NCBI RefSeq assembly: GCF_022647665.1
Contig: NZ_CP071872.1
Coordinates: 4,650,001 to 4,714,000, forward strand
Source: Streptomyces formicae
GTDB taxonomy: Bacteria; Actinomycetota; Actinomycetes; Streptomycetales; Streptomycetaceae
Reading direction: 5' to 3'
Length of the DNA: 64,000 nucleotides
This document shows positions 48,520 through 57,626 of this stretch, one piece after another (positions within the stretch are counted from its first letter, which is position 1; every line of letters begins with the position of its first letter). A program made the position numbers and the translations under genes. The notes below the pieces were generated by a model. The model was not told the DNA's origin. It was given only the letters and a program-made list of their open reading frames with translations, and searched no databases.

Positions 48520-49754
48520 CGCTGTCCTCCGTGGGACTGGTTGCGGGACCATGCGCCGAGCACGGGGACGCAGTGCTCGGCGAAGTACTCGAAATCGGCT
48601 GCCGTGTTGTACACATGCGTCGACAGGCGCAGATAGCCGACGCCGCCGAAGCTGGTGAACGCCGTCGCAACCCCCAGCTCCTGCGCCACCCGGTCGCGCA
48701 GCGCGTCGGCCTCGGCGTGGGTGGCGGCCAGCGGGGCAGGGACCCGCACCAGCCGCAGGGCGTTGACCGGCATGCCCACGTCCACGCGGCAGTCCTCGCC
48801 GGTCAGTTCGGAGAAGGCCGTCGCGATGATCCGTTCCGCGTAGTCGGCCAGCTCGCGCATATAGGTGCGGGCGGTCGTCCATCCCCAGGTGTCCTCGACG
48901 AAGCCGAGTGCGGTGGGCGTGGCGAGATAGCTCGTGGCGTCCACGGTCCCCTGGGTGTCGAAGCGGTCGGGGAAGGGTTCGGGGGCGCCCCAGGAGTCGA
49001 TCAGCGGGTAGAGGCTGTCGCGCAGTTCCGTACGCGCCACCAGCGCTGCCGTACCCCGCGGGGCACAGCCGAACTTGTGGAGGTTGCCGACCCAGACGTC
49101 GCAGTCGAGCCCGGAGAGGGGGTCGTCGGCCAGTCCGGGCACATGAGCGCCGTCCACGAGGATCGGGATGCCGCGTCTGCGGGCTTCTTCGGCGATCCGC
49201 TGAACCGGCATCCACCGCGCGGTCGCCGAGGTGATGTGGTCGAGGACGATGAGGCCGGTCGCTTCGCCCAGTTCCGCCACCACGGACTCGTAGGCGGTGT
49301 CGGCGTCGGCGTCGAGCGGCACGTGGGCCGTGCGGACCGTACCTCCCCAGCGGCGGGCGAGGCGTTCGGCGCCCATGGTCACGGCGCCGTAGCCGTGATC
49401 GGTGACGAGGACTTCGCCACCTGGTCGTGCCGGCACGTTCGCGTAGGCCACGCTCGCGCCGGCGCTGGCGTTGGGGACGAGGGCGAGGTCGTCGGCCGCG
49501 ACCTGGAGGAAGCCGGCGATCGCCCTTCGTGCGGCTGCGACCTTCCCCGGCAGCGCGGGAAACCACTGCACGGGCGAGGCGTCCATCTGCCGGCGCAGCC
49601 GGTTCTGCTCGTCCTGGGCCGGCAGCGGGACCGCCCCGAACGACCCGTGGTTCAGGTGTTTGACCGCGGGATCGAGCGACCATGCGGCGGCGGCAGGGCG
49701 GCCGTCGGCGAGCGCGAGGGGACGTGGGGCAGTGGCGAGGTCTGTCGTGCTCAC
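48516..49754 (-). CDS. Class V aminotransferase (isopenicillin-N-epimerase-like)
   Basis: A 412-residue PLP enzyme of the class V aminotransferase/cysteine desulfurase fold. It opens with HLNHGSFGAVPLPAQDEQN, as in isopenicillin N epimerase-like proteins; the PLP-anchoring Lys is in VWVGNLHKFGCAPRGTAAL, and LVDGAHVPG holds the Asp that contacts the pyridine nitrogen. It may epimerise or deaminate the substrate brought in by the coupled ABC importer. GTG 49754 was chosen because of GGAG five bases upstream; the longer frame to 50138 crosses the divergent regulator. First gene of the importer operon. Confidence 0.88.
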   Translation of the reverse strand: MSTTDLATAPRPLALADGRPAAAAWSLDPAVKHLNHGSFGAVPLPAQDEQNRLRRQMDASPVQWFPALPGKVAAARRAIAGFLQVAADDLALVPNASAGASVAYANVPARPGGEVLVTDHGYGAVTMGAERLARRWGGTVRTAHVPLDADADTAYESVVAELGEATGLIVLDHITSATARWMPVQRIAEEARRRGIPILVDGAHVPGLADDPLSGLDCDVWVGNLHKFGCAPRGTAALVARTELRDSLYPLIDSWGAPEPFPDRFDTQGTVDATSYLATPTALGFVEDTWGWTTARTYMRELADYAERIIATAFSELTGEDCRVDVGMPVNALRLVRVPAPLAATHAEADALRDRVAQELGVATAFTSFGGVGYLRLSTHVYNTAADFEYFAEHCVPVLGAWSRNQSHGGQR

Positions 49755-49858
49755 GAGGCTCCAAGCAGGCTGGACATCAGACAACCACCAGAAGAGGTGT
49801 GATGACTGGGGCGAAATACTGCCCACCATGGGGCTGAAGAGCAAGAGTTCAGCCATAG

Positions 49859-49869
49859 TTATCTGATGA
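49859..49869. promoter_or_regulatory. TTATCTGATGA, possible GntR operator
   Basis: An imperfect palindrome (TTATC-T-GATGA) in the 204-bp gap between the divergent aminotransferase/importer operon and the FadR-type regulator. The position fits an operator, but no second copy supports it. Confidence 0.3.
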
Positions 49870-49958
49870 CTTTGACCATCGCCCTGAGCAATGTATGACG
49901 ACTTGCTTAGACTGGTCCTGGCCCGACCCTGCCGCACGGGCCACCACGGGAGGAAGCG

Positions 49959-50678
49959 ATGTCCGCAGTCGACAAGGCGTTCCACGGGTTGCGCCGCATG
50001 ATCTCCAGCGGCCGTCTCGGTGCCGGCCAGCGGTTTCCGCCGGAGGGCGATCTGTGTGAGGAGCTCGGTGTCTCGCGGAGTTCGCTGCGGGAGGCGGTGC
50101 GCATGCTCGCCGCCCTGGGCGCGGTCGAGGCCCGGCACGGCTCAGGCACCTTCGTCTCACAGCTGCGGCCGGAGGACCTGCTCGGCAGGCTGTCCCTGAC
50201 GGTCGAACTGCTGCCGCTCGACGGTCTGCTGGAGCTCTTCGAGATCCGACGGGTCCTGGAGTCGCACGTGATGGCGCAGGCCGCCGCCCGGATCACGCCC
50301 GAGGAGCTGGAGACCCTCTACTGCCTTCTCGACACGATCGAGGCCAGCGTGGACCCCGCGGAGTTCGCCGACCACGACCACCGCTTCCATGCGGAGATCG
50401 CCCGCATCGGCGGCAGTCCCTCCATGCAGGCGCTGCTCACGGTCTTCCGGTCCCGCTCCCGCCACTACCGCGTCTTCGCGCTGCCCGAGGGGCCGGATTT
50501 CAAGCGGGCGGGCGACGAGGACCACCGGGTGATCGTGACCGCCCTGGCGAACCGCGACCCGGCATCGGCGGCGAGTGCGGCGGCAGCGCACATCGCCCGC
50601 AGCGAACGCTGGCTCAGCGCCACCCGCCCGCCCGTGACCGAGGATGCCGTGGACGAGTCGGCGAACGAGCCCGGCTGA
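49959..50678 (+). CDS. GntR-family regulator, FadR/FCD subfamily
   Basis: A 239-residue regulator with an N-terminal winged helix (PPEGDLCEELGVSRSSLREA, then VEARHGSGTFVS) and a C-terminal FCD domain with the metal or ligand residues in FADHDHRFHAEIARIGG and DEDHRVIVTAL. The start ATG follows AGGAAG. It is divergent from the aminotransferase/ABC importer operon and most likely represses it until its ligand is present. It is a paralogue, not a close copy, of the regulator at 290-1051. Confidence 0.92.
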   Translation: MSAVDKAFHGLRRMISSGRLGAGQRFPPEGDLCEELGVSRSSLREAVRMLAALGAVEARHGSGTFVSQLRPEDLLGRLSLTVELLPLDGLLELFEIRRVLESHVMAQAAARITPEELETLYCLLDTIEASVDPAEFADHDHRFHAEIARIGGSPSMQALLTVFRSRSRHYRVFALPEGPDFKRAGDEDHRVIVTALANRDPASAASAAAAHIARSERWLSATRPPVTEDAVDESANEPG

Positions 50679-50940
50679 GGGCGGCGCGTCCACCGGCAGC
50701 CGCGCATTCGGTACGGGAATCAGCACCGCCTCACCGCACCCCGCCGAGACCACCCAACTCCGGCAACTTCCGTTCGCGGCACGCCTCGGGTACCGATCAC
50801 CGCTCAAGCGTGCCTCATATGGGCTACGTGCACAGTGGTCATTCGAACTATGGTGTCCCACCACATGTGACGGTGACCTGCGTGTTTCTACGGTGTGGCG
50901 ACACGAAAACGTCCCCGTTCCCCGCTCGGAAGTGGTAGTC

Positions 50941-52332
50941 ATGACCGCCTCTGCAACCGCTCCACCAGCCCCCGGCTCGCTCAAGCGCATCGTCGCCGCG
51001 AGCCTCATCGGCACCACCATCGAGTGGTACGACTTCTTCCTCTACGGATCGGCCGCCGCGCTCGTCTTCAACGAGCTGTTCTTTCCGGAGAAGGATCCTC
51101 TGGTCGGCACGCTCCTGGCCTTTCTGACGTACGCCGTCGGGTTCGCCGCGCGGCCGCTGGGCGCGCTGGTGTTCGGGCACTACGGGGACCGGCTCGGGCG
51201 CAAGAAGCTGCTGGTGCTGAGTCTGCTGATGATGGGTGCTGCGACGTTCGCGATCGGGCTGCTGCCCACATACGCGACGGTCGGGGCGGCCGCTCCCGTG
51301 CTGCTGACCGTGCTCCGGCTGGTGCAGGGGTTCGCGCTCGGTGGTGAGTGGGGCGGGGCCGTGCTGCTGGTCTCCGAGCACGGGGATGCGCGGCGGCGCG
51401 GGTTCTGGGCGTCGTGGCCGCAGACCGGGGCGCCGGCCGGGCAGTTGCTGGCGACCGGGGTGCTGTCGGCGCTGACGGCGCTGCTGTCGGATGCGGCGTT
51501 CACGTCATGGGGCTGGCGCATACCGTTCCTGCTCTCCGGGGTGCTGGTCATCGTCGGCTTGTGGATTCGTCTCTCTGTCGATGAATCGCCGGTGTTCAAG
51601 GCCGCGCTGGCCCAGGCCGAGCAGCGCAAGGCGGCCACCGCACAGGTCGAGAAGATGCCACTGGTCGCCGTGGTGCGCCACCACTGGCGCGATGTGCTGA
51701 TCGCCATGGGCGCGCGCATGGCCGAGAACATCAGCTACTACGTGATCACCGCCTTCATCCTCGTCTACGCGACCACGTCGGCCGGGCTCAGCAAGCAGAC
51801 CGCGCTCAACGCCGTGCTCATCGCGTCCGCCGTGCACTTCGCGGTGATCCCGGCATGGGGCGCCCTGTCCGACCGGATCGGGCGGCGTCCGGTGTATCTG
51901 ATCGGCGCGGTCGGTGTGGGTCTGTGGATGTTCCCCTTCTTCGCACTCATCGACTCCAAGTCCTTCGGCAGCCTGCTGCTGGCCGTGACGGTCGGCCTGG
52001 TGCTGCACGGGGCGATGTACGCACCGCAGGCGGCGTTCTTCTCCGAGATGTTCGCGACGCGCATGCGCTACTCCGGTGCCTCGATCGGCGCGCAGTTCTC
52101 GTCAGTCGCCGCCGGGGCGCCGGCGCCGCTGATCGCCACCGCGCTGCTCGCGAGCTACGACAGTTCGACGCCGATCGCTCTGTACGTCATCGCCGCCGCG
52201 CTGCTCACGATGGTCGCCATCGCCTGCGCGAAGGAGACACGCGACCGTGACCTGGCCGACGTCACGGCGGAGCGCGACGACCGGGATGCCCGCGAGGCCG
52301 TGGTCACCGCGGACGCCCCGACGTCCGCCTGA
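50941..52332 (+). CDS. MFS transporter, metabolite:H+ symporter type
   Basis: A 463-residue major facilitator with 12 helices of the MHS subfamily: ASLIGTTIEWYDFFLYGSAA, the loop 2-3 motif GHYGDRLGRKKLLVLSLLM, LQGFALGGEWGGAVL-type helix 4 (RLVQGFALGGEWGGAVLLVS), and loop 8-9 SDRIGRRPVYLIG. These carriers import small carboxylates such as 2-oxoglutarate, shikimate or proline betaine with protons. ATG 50941 was chosen by family length; the 262-bp upstream region should hold its promoter, with a TGGT/ACCA-rich stretch near 50835-50875. The convergent PucR-type regulator and 3-hydroxybutyrate-dehydrogenase-like SDR suggest that it may bring in a hydroxy acid. Confidence 0.9.
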   Translation: MTASATAPPAPGSLKRIVAASLIGTTIEWYDFFLYGSAAALVFNELFFPEKDPLVGTLLAFLTYAVGFAARPLGALVFGHYGDRLGRKKLLVLSLLMMGAATFAIGLLPTYATVGAAAPVLLTVLRLVQGFALGGEWGGAVLLVSEHGDARRRGFWASWPQTGAPAGQLLATGVLSALTALLSDAAFTSWGWRIPFLLSGVLVIVGLWIRLSVDESPVFKAALAQAEQRKAATAQVEKMPLVAVVRHHWRDVLIAMGARMAENISYYVITAFILVYATTSAGLSKQTALNAVLIASAVHFAVIPAWGALSDRIGRRPVYLIGAVGVGLWMFPFFALIDSKSFGSLLLAVTVGLVLHGAMYAPQAAFFSEMFATRMRYSGASIGAQFSSVAAGAPAPLIATALLASYDSSTPIALYVIAAALLTMVAIACAKETRDRDLADVTAERDDRDAREAVVTADAPTSA

Positions 52333-52340
52333 TGCGGCGG

Positions 52341-52374
52341 CTGTCAGGGCCGGGCCGAGGCCGGGTCCCGACAG
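52341..52374. terminator. Imperfect hairpin between convergent genes
   Basis: CTGTCAGGGCCGGG and GGCCGGGTCCCGACAG at 52341-52374 form an imperfect stem between the MFS gene and the convergent PucR-type regulator gene. It is a probable shared terminator. Confidence 0.5.
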
Positions 52375-52437
52375 CGCCCAGGAGCACAGGGCCGCGTGGA
52401 CAGTCGTCCATGCGGCCCGCCGCATGCCGGCTTCCTG

Positions 52438-54330
52438 TCAGCGGACGACAGCCGATATCGCGTGCAGCCGCAGTGCGAGTTGGAGCTCCAGGGCGCGGGC
52501 CGGGGAGTGCCAGTCGTCGCCGAGCAGCCTTCCTATTCGTTCGAGCCGCTGCGCCACCGTGTTGACGTGGACGTGGAGTTCGTCCTTCGTACGGGCCGGG
52601 CTCATGCCGCTCGCGAAGTACGCGTCGAGCGTGCGCACCAGGTCCGTGCCGCGCCGCTCGTCGTAGTCGGCGACCGGGCCCAGTGTGCGCCGGACGAAGC
52701 CCTCGATGTCGCGTGTGCCGGCGAGCAGCAGCCCGAGGAAGCCCAGGTCCTCGGCGGCCGCGCCCTCGCCGGAGCGGCGCAGCAGCCGCAGGGCCTCGAC
52801 GCAGCGGCGTGCTTCGTCGTAGGCGGCGGCTATCGCCCCCGGCGTGGCCACGGGCGCCTGGACCGGGGCGGAGGCCCCGACGGTGACGGGTTCGCGCAGG
52901 GTGCCGCCGAGGTGTCTGGCGGTCTGGCGGGCGAGGTCGGCGGCGCTGTCGCCGGGTCCGAGCGGCAGCAGCAGAACCGCGCCGCCGTCGCGGGCGGCGG
53001 CCAGACCGTGGCGGGTGGCGGCGAGATGGGCGGCCGCGGAGGCGAGCCGCTGGCGGTCGGCCGTGGCCCGCTCGGCGCTGTCCGCGGCAGGGTGGGCGTC
53101 GATCCGGGCGGCCAGTATCACGTGCGGGGCGTCGAGGTCGGCCTTGAGCCGGCTCGCGCGCTCCCGCAGCAGCCGGGGGTCGCGGCCGGGGGCGTCCAGC
53201 AGGTCGTCGAGCAGCTCGCCGCGCACCCGTTGCTCGGCCTCGCCGGCGGAGCGGCGGGCCAGCAGAAGCAGGGACGTCACCATGGCTGCGCGCTCGAGGG
53301 TGCGCCGGTCGACCGGGTCGAGGTCCGGATGGCCGTGCAGCACGAGCGCGCCCAGCAGTTCGCCACCGGCCGAGACCGCGACCACCCAGTCGTCGCCGTG
53401 CCGGATCGCGTGGCCGTCGGTGCCGTCGAGCTGGAGGGCGGCGATGGCGGGGGCGTCCGGGTCGGCGAAGGCGACGGTGCCGTCGAGCACTTCGGACACC
53501 GCGTCCGCCACGTCGTGGACCCCGCCGCCGTGCAGCACGAGTTCGGTGAGCCGGTCGTGCACGTCGGAGGCCCGCTCGATGACGGCGCTGTGATCGCGGA
53601 TGATCTCGTTGGCCCGCTCCAGCTCGGCGAGGGCCGTGCGGGTCTCGGCGAGCAGATTGGCGGTGTCGATGGCGACCGCGGCGTGCGCCGCGAAGGAGCC
53701 CAGCAGCGCCACCTGTTCGCGCTCGAAGACGCGGGCACGGCGGTCGGCGGCGAAGAGCACCCCGATGACCTGGCTGCCGAGCATCAGGGGCACGCCGAGG
53801 ATCGCGACGAGGCCCTCGTCCCGGACGCCCGAGTCGATGGCCCGGGTGTGCTGGAAGCGTTCGTCCTCGAAGTAGCTCTCGGTCACGTACGGCCGGGCGG
53901 TCTGGGCGACGAGGCCCCCGAGCCCCTCCCCCATGCCGAGCCTCAGCTGCTGGAAGCGCGCCGAGACCGAGCCTTCCGTGACGCGCATGTACGTGTCGCC
54001 GGCGGCCGGGTCGTTCAGGCTGAGATAGGCGACCTCCGTGCCGAGCAGCGAGCGGGCCCGCTGCACGATCGCCCGGAGCACCGCGTCGAGGTCGCGCAGG
54101 CCCGACAGGTCGTGCGCGGTCTCGAAGAGCGCCGACAGCTCCGCCTCGCGGCGCCGTCTGCCCTCCAGCTCGGCTCGCACGCGCAGCGCGAGCTGCTTGG
54201 CCTGGTCGAGCCCGGCCAGCGTCTCGGGACCCGCGCCGCTCGCACGGGCGAGCAGCACGGGCCGGTCGTACGCCTCCACGGCGGCGCCGCGGGCAAGGAG
54301 CTCCAGGTAGGAGGCCTGATCGTGGGACAT
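52438..54330 (-). CDS. GAF-domain PucR/CdaR-type regulator
   Basis: A 630-residue regulator. A GAF domain lies at about residues 75-215 (RSLLGTEVAYLSLNDPAAGD), followed by a long helical segment (LAETRTALAELERANEIIRD), a GGDEF-like CdaR middle region, and the C-terminal PucR helix-turn-helix (LVRTLDAYFASGMSPARTKD, then ELHVHVNTVAQRLERIGRLL). Family members activate catabolic genes after binding a metabolite. ATG 54330 places the protein at the usual length; an upstream in-frame ATG would add 20 residues. It is encoded just downstream of the 3-hydroxybutyrate-dehydrogenase-like SDR on the same strand, which it probably controls. Confidence 0.88.
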   Translation of the reverse strand: MSHDQASYLELLARGAAVEAYDRPVLLARASGAGPETLAGLDQAKQLALRVRAELEGRRRREAELSALFETAHDLSGLRDLDAVLRAIVQRARSLLGTEVAYLSLNDPAAGDTYMRVTEGSVSARFQQLRLGMGEGLGGLVAQTARPYVTESYFEDERFQHTRAIDSGVRDEGLVAILGVPLMLGSQVIGVLFAADRRARVFEREQVALLGSFAAHAAVAIDTANLLAETRTALAELERANEIIRDHSAVIERASDVHDRLTELVLHGGGVHDVADAVSEVLDGTVAFADPDAPAIAALQLDGTDGHAIRHGDDWVVAVSAGGELLGALVLHGHPDLDPVDRRTLERAAMVTSLLLLARRSAGEAEQRVRGELLDDLLDAPGRDPRLLRERASRLKADLDAPHVILAARIDAHPAADSAERATADRQRLASAAAHLAATRHGLAAARDGGAVLLLPLGPGDSAADLARQTARHLGGTLREPVTVGASAPVQAPVATPGAIAAAYDEARRCVEALRLLRRSGEGAAAEDLGFLGLLLAGTRDIEGFVRRTLGPVADYDERRGTDLVRTLDAYFASGMSPARTKDELHVHVNTVAQRLERIGRLLGDDWHSPARALELQLALRLHAISAVVR

Positions 54331-54424
54331 GGACAAGGGATACCTGCCGTGCGGGGGATCGCACCAGCCCCTGTGGACGGTGCGATCCATGTGGACAACT
54401 CCGTCACCCCCGGCCGCTCGCGGC

Positions 54425-55261
54425 TCAGTGCGCCGTCCAGCCGCCGTCCAGGGCCAGGGACGTACCGGTGATGAAGGAGGCCTCCGGCGTGCAGAGATAA
54501 GCCACCGCCTCGGCCACCTCCTCCGGCTCGACGAGCCGCTTGAGGGCGGAGTCCTTCAGCAGGATGTCGGCGACGACCCGGTCCTCGGGGATGCCGTGGG
54601 CGGCGGCCTGGTCGGCGATCTGCCTCTCGACCAGTGGGGTGCGCACATAGCCGGGGTTGACGCAGTTGGAGGTGACGCCGTGCGGGGCGCCCTCCAGCGC
54701 TGCGGTCTTGGAGAGTCCTTCCAGCCCATGTTTGGCGGCCACATAGGCGCTCTTGTAGGCCGAGGCGCGCAGCCCATGCACAGAGGAGAGATTGATGATC
54801 CGGCCCCACCCCTGCCCGTACATGTGCGGCAGCGCTCCCCTGATCAGCCGGAACGGCGCCTCCAGCATCACGGTGAGCACGGTGTGGAAGACCTCCGGGG
54901 GGAACTCCTCGATGGGCCGCACCAGCTGCAGCCCCGCGTTGTTGACGAGGATGTCGGTCCCCGCGGCCGCCTCCTCCGCCGCGTCGAGGTCCGTCAGATC
55001 GAGGACGTGCGCCTCCAGGGAGCCGGCGGCCGCCAGGCCCAGGGACTGCGCAAGCAGTGCTTCGAGGCCGTCCGCCTGCCGGTCCACGGCCTTGACCTTG
55101 GCCCCGGCGGCCACGAGCCGCAGCGCACAGGCCCGGCCTATGCCGCTCGCCGCCCCCGTGACGAGCACGGTACGGCCGTCCAGGTCGAGCCCGACGGAGG
55201 GGGCGGCGAGGGCCGGGGTGAGCGGGCGGGGGTGAGGGGCGGGACCCGGGTTCATGGTCAT
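54425..55261 (-). CDS. SDR oxidoreductase, 3-hydroxybutyrate-dehydrogenase-like
   Basis: A 278-residue short-chain dehydrogenase. TGAASGIGRACALRL binds the cofactor, NNAG follows near residue 105, and catalytic residues are Ser in INLSSVHGLRAS and Tyr-x3-Lys in SAYVAAKHG. The following SNCVNPGYVRTPLVERQIAD and C-terminal SFITGTSLALDGGWTAH match D-3-hydroxybutyrate dehydrogenases. It would oxidise 3-hydroxybutyrate to acetoacetate with NAD+. Start ATG 55261 or 55255; the N-terminal 25 residues are Pro-rich and not conserved. Its place beside a PucR-type regulator and an MHS transporter supports a hydroxy-acid role. Confidence 0.87.
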   Translation of the reverse strand: MTMNPGPAPHPRPLTPALAAPSVGLDLDGRTVLVTGAASGIGRACALRLVAAGAKVKAVDRQADGLEALLAQSLGLAAAGSLEAHVLDLTDLDAAEEAAAGTDILVNNAGLQLVRPIEEFPPEVFHTVLTVMLEAPFRLIRGALPHMYGQGWGRIINLSSVHGLRASAYKSAYVAAKHGLEGLSKTAALEGAPHGVTSNCVNPGYVRTPLVERQIADQAAAHGIPEDRVVADILLKDSALKRLVEPEEVAEAVAYLCTPEASFITGTSLALDGGWTAH

Positions 55262-55316
55262 GTTCCGCACCCTAGGCAGGGCCCAGGCGGCTACCGATGT
55301 GGGCAGCGCCCACAGT

Positions 55317-55799
55317 TCATTCAGGCACAGTGGAGTCGAACCACGTGGGTCCGTCCGTCAGCGCCTGCTTGATCCGGAACAGCGCGAATTCCTGCAGCTC
55401 GGGCAGCGCGTCCACGGAGAACCAGCCCACTTCCAGCGACTCCTCGTCGTTGACGCGCGCCTCACCGCCCACGGCCCGGCAGCGCAGGCAGACGTCCATG
55501 AACTGGCACTGGTCCCCGTTCGGATACGTCACCGGCTTGCGCAGGGCCTGGACGAGGACGATCCGCTCCGGGACGCACCGCACCGCGGTCTCCTCGTACA
55601 CCTCGCGGACCGCCGCGGTCGCGGGCTGCTCCCCCGGGTCCGGAATGCCGCCGATGATCGACCACTTGCCGGTGTCGGCTCGTCTTCCCAGCAGCACGCG
55701 CCCCTCGTCGTCGAAGACGACGGCGCTGACACCGGGCAGATACAGCAGTTGGTGGCCCGCGCTGGCGCGGATGGCTCGGATGAAGTCCGGAGTACCCAT
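55317..55799 (-). CDS. NUDIX hydrolase
   Basis: A 160-residue NUDIX protein. The Nudix box is intact: GGIPDPGEQPATAAVREVYE followed by ET, with Glu residues that bind the metal; VSAVVFDDEGRVLLGRRADTG and a C-terminal VGWFSVDALPEL complete the fold. It hydrolyses a nucleoside-diphosphate-linked compound; the exact substrate is not evident. ATG 55799 lies nine bases downstream of the lnt stop on the same strand, so the two may be cotranscribed. Confidence 0.9.
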   Translation of the reverse strand: MGTPDFIRAIRASAGHQLLYLPGVSAVVFDDEGRVLLGRRADTGKWSIIGGIPDPGEQPATAAVREVYEETAVRCVPERIVLVQALRKPVTYPNGDQCQFMDVCLRCRAVGGEARVNDEESLEVGWFSVDALPELQEFALFRIKQALTDGPTWFDSTVPE

Positions 55800-55808
55800 G
55801 GTCCGACC

Positions 55809-57419
55809 CTAACCGGCGTTCCGGCTCCGCTCCCGGGCAAGGCCACGGGTGTAGCCGACCCAGCCGAGCGCCCCGACGGCGAGTGCCACGAGCACGCCCT
55901 CGGGCAGCGTGCCCATCCGGGTGGCGGGGGTGAGCGAGGAGCGCAGCGGCACCTCCGCGACGAGGGCGTCCGGCGTGAACATCCTCGACTGCTGCTCGAT
56001 CGTCCCGTCCGGCCGGATCACGGCGCTGACGCCGCTCGTGACCGGGACGACGACGGCCCGCCCGTGCTCGACGGCCCGCACCCGCGACATCGCCAGCTGC
56101 TGGTACGTCATCTCGCTGCGCCCGAAGGTCGCGTTGTTGCTCGGCACGGAGATCAGCTGGGCACCGTGGGTGACGGTGTCCCGGACGGCCCAGTCGAACG
56201 CTGCCTCGTAACAGGTCGCGAGCCCCACCTTCGTACCGGCGAGGTCGAAGACGCCCACCTTGTTGCCAGGGCCGAAGTCCCGGCTGACGCGGTCGACGTC
56301 CGAGCTGAAGAGACGGACGAAGGAGCGCATCGGGATGTACTCGCCGAAGGGCTGGACGTGCCTTTTGTCGTACGTGGCGACGGGCCCGCGCTCCGGCTCC
56401 CACTGGATCAGCGTGTTGCGCAGCTTGCCGGTGTCCGGCGTGACGACCGCTCCGATCACGGTGGGCACGCCGATCTTCCGTACGGCCTGGTCGATCACGA
56501 GGCGCGCGTCGCCGTTGCGGTACGGGTCGAGGTCCGAGGAGTTCTCGGGCCACAGCACGAAGTCGGGCTGGGCCACCTTGCCCGCCGCCACGTCCGCCGC
56601 GAGCTGCTCGGTGCGGCGGGCGTGGTTGTCGAGGACGGCACGGCGCTGGGAGTTGAAGTCGAGTCCGAGACGCGGCACGTTGCCCTGGACCGCGGCGACC
56701 GTCGCGGTGCCGTCCTCCGCCGAGTCCTCGACCAGCGGAAGCGCGGCGAGGGCGGCCGTGACGGGGAGGAACACGGCGAGGACCGCCGCCGCGAGGGGGC
56801 CGCGGGGCAGCTCGCCGGAGGTGCGGTGGGCCCGGATCCGGCGCACGGTCTCGTACAGCCCGAAGCCGCACAGCACGACGCCGAAGCCGAGGACCGGAGT
56901 GCCGCCGAGGGCGGCGAGCGGCAGGAAGACGCTGTCCGCCTGACCGAAGGCGATCTTGCCCCAGGGGAAGCCGCCGAACGGGACGCGCGCGCGGGCCGCC
57001 TCGCCGAGGACCCAGACGGCCGCGCCCCACACCGGCCACAGCGGCAGCCGCGAGACGACGGCGATTCCCATACACGTGGCGGCGATGAAGAGGGCTTCGA
57101 CGGCGGCGAGCGCCAGCCACGGAAGCGCCCCGACCTCTTCCCCCGTCCAGATGAGCAGCGGGACCAGGAAGCCGAGTCCCGCGAGGTACCCGAGGCCGAA
57201 GGCCGCGCGCGGGCGGGCGGCGCGGAGGCACCAGCCGAGCAGCGCGAAGCCGGGCAGGGTCAGCCACCACAGGGGCCGGGGCGGGAAGCTCAGGTAGAGC
57301 AGCACACCGGACAGCGCGGCGGCGCCGGGCCGCGCGAGCCGCAGCAGCAGCCGATGGGCCCCGTCGCGCGGGGCTCGGACGGGCTGCTCGGTGTCGACGG
57401 GGGTCATCGTGGCGCTCAC
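55809..57419 (-). CDS. lnt: Apolipoprotein N-acyltransferase
   Basis: About 536 residues. The N-terminal third has six membrane helices (ALSGVLLYLSFPPRPLWWLT onward), followed by a nitrilase domain carrying the catalytic triad: Glu in VLWPENSSDLDP, Lys in TYDKRHVQPFGEYIP and Cys in GLATCYEAAFDW. One more helix ends the protein. It adds the third acyl chain to lipoproteins at the outer face of the membrane. The start may be GTG 57419 or ATG 57407. Streptomycetes often have two Lnt proteins; several lipoprotein substrates are encoded in this window. Confidence 0.92.
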   Translation of the reverse strand: MSATMTPVDTEQPVRAPRDGAHRLLLRLARPGAAALSGVLLYLSFPPRPLWWLTLPGFALLGWCLRAARPRAAFGLGYLAGLGFLVPLLIWTGEEVGALPWLALAAVEALFIAATCMGIAVVSRLPLWPVWGAAVWVLGEAARARVPFGGFPWGKIAFGQADSVFLPLAALGGTPVLGFGVVLCGFGLYETVRRIRAHRTSGELPRGPLAAAVLAVFLPVTAALAALPLVEDSAEDGTATVAAVQGNVPRLGLDFNSQRRAVLDNHARRTEQLAADVAAGKVAQPDFVLWPENSSDLDPYRNGDARLVIDQAVRKIGVPTVIGAVVTPDTGKLRNTLIQWEPERGPVATYDKRHVQPFGEYIPMRSFVRLFSSDVDRVSRDFGPGNKVGVFDLAGTKVGLATCYEAAFDWAVRDTVTHGAQLISVPSNNATFGRSEMTYQQLAMSRVRAVEHGRAVVVPVTSGVSAVIRPDGTIEQQSRMFTPDALVAEVPLRSSLTPATRMGTLPEGVLVALAVGALGWVGYTRGLARERSRNAG

Positions 57420-57626
57420 GTGCCGGAGTCTACGGCGGCAGCTTGCGCGCCGGGCAGTCCGGCCCGGCTCAGCAGGTCCTACCCGCCCGTGGCCGCCCGG
57501 GTGCCGGCCTGGGACGCCGCGGACCCGCCGCAGGGACACAGTTCCTGCGCAGTCCATCCACAAACGTCCTCCCTGCCGTTACCGTGGCCGCCGGGCCGTG
57601 GACAGGGGGCCGGACGGGGGCGACGG

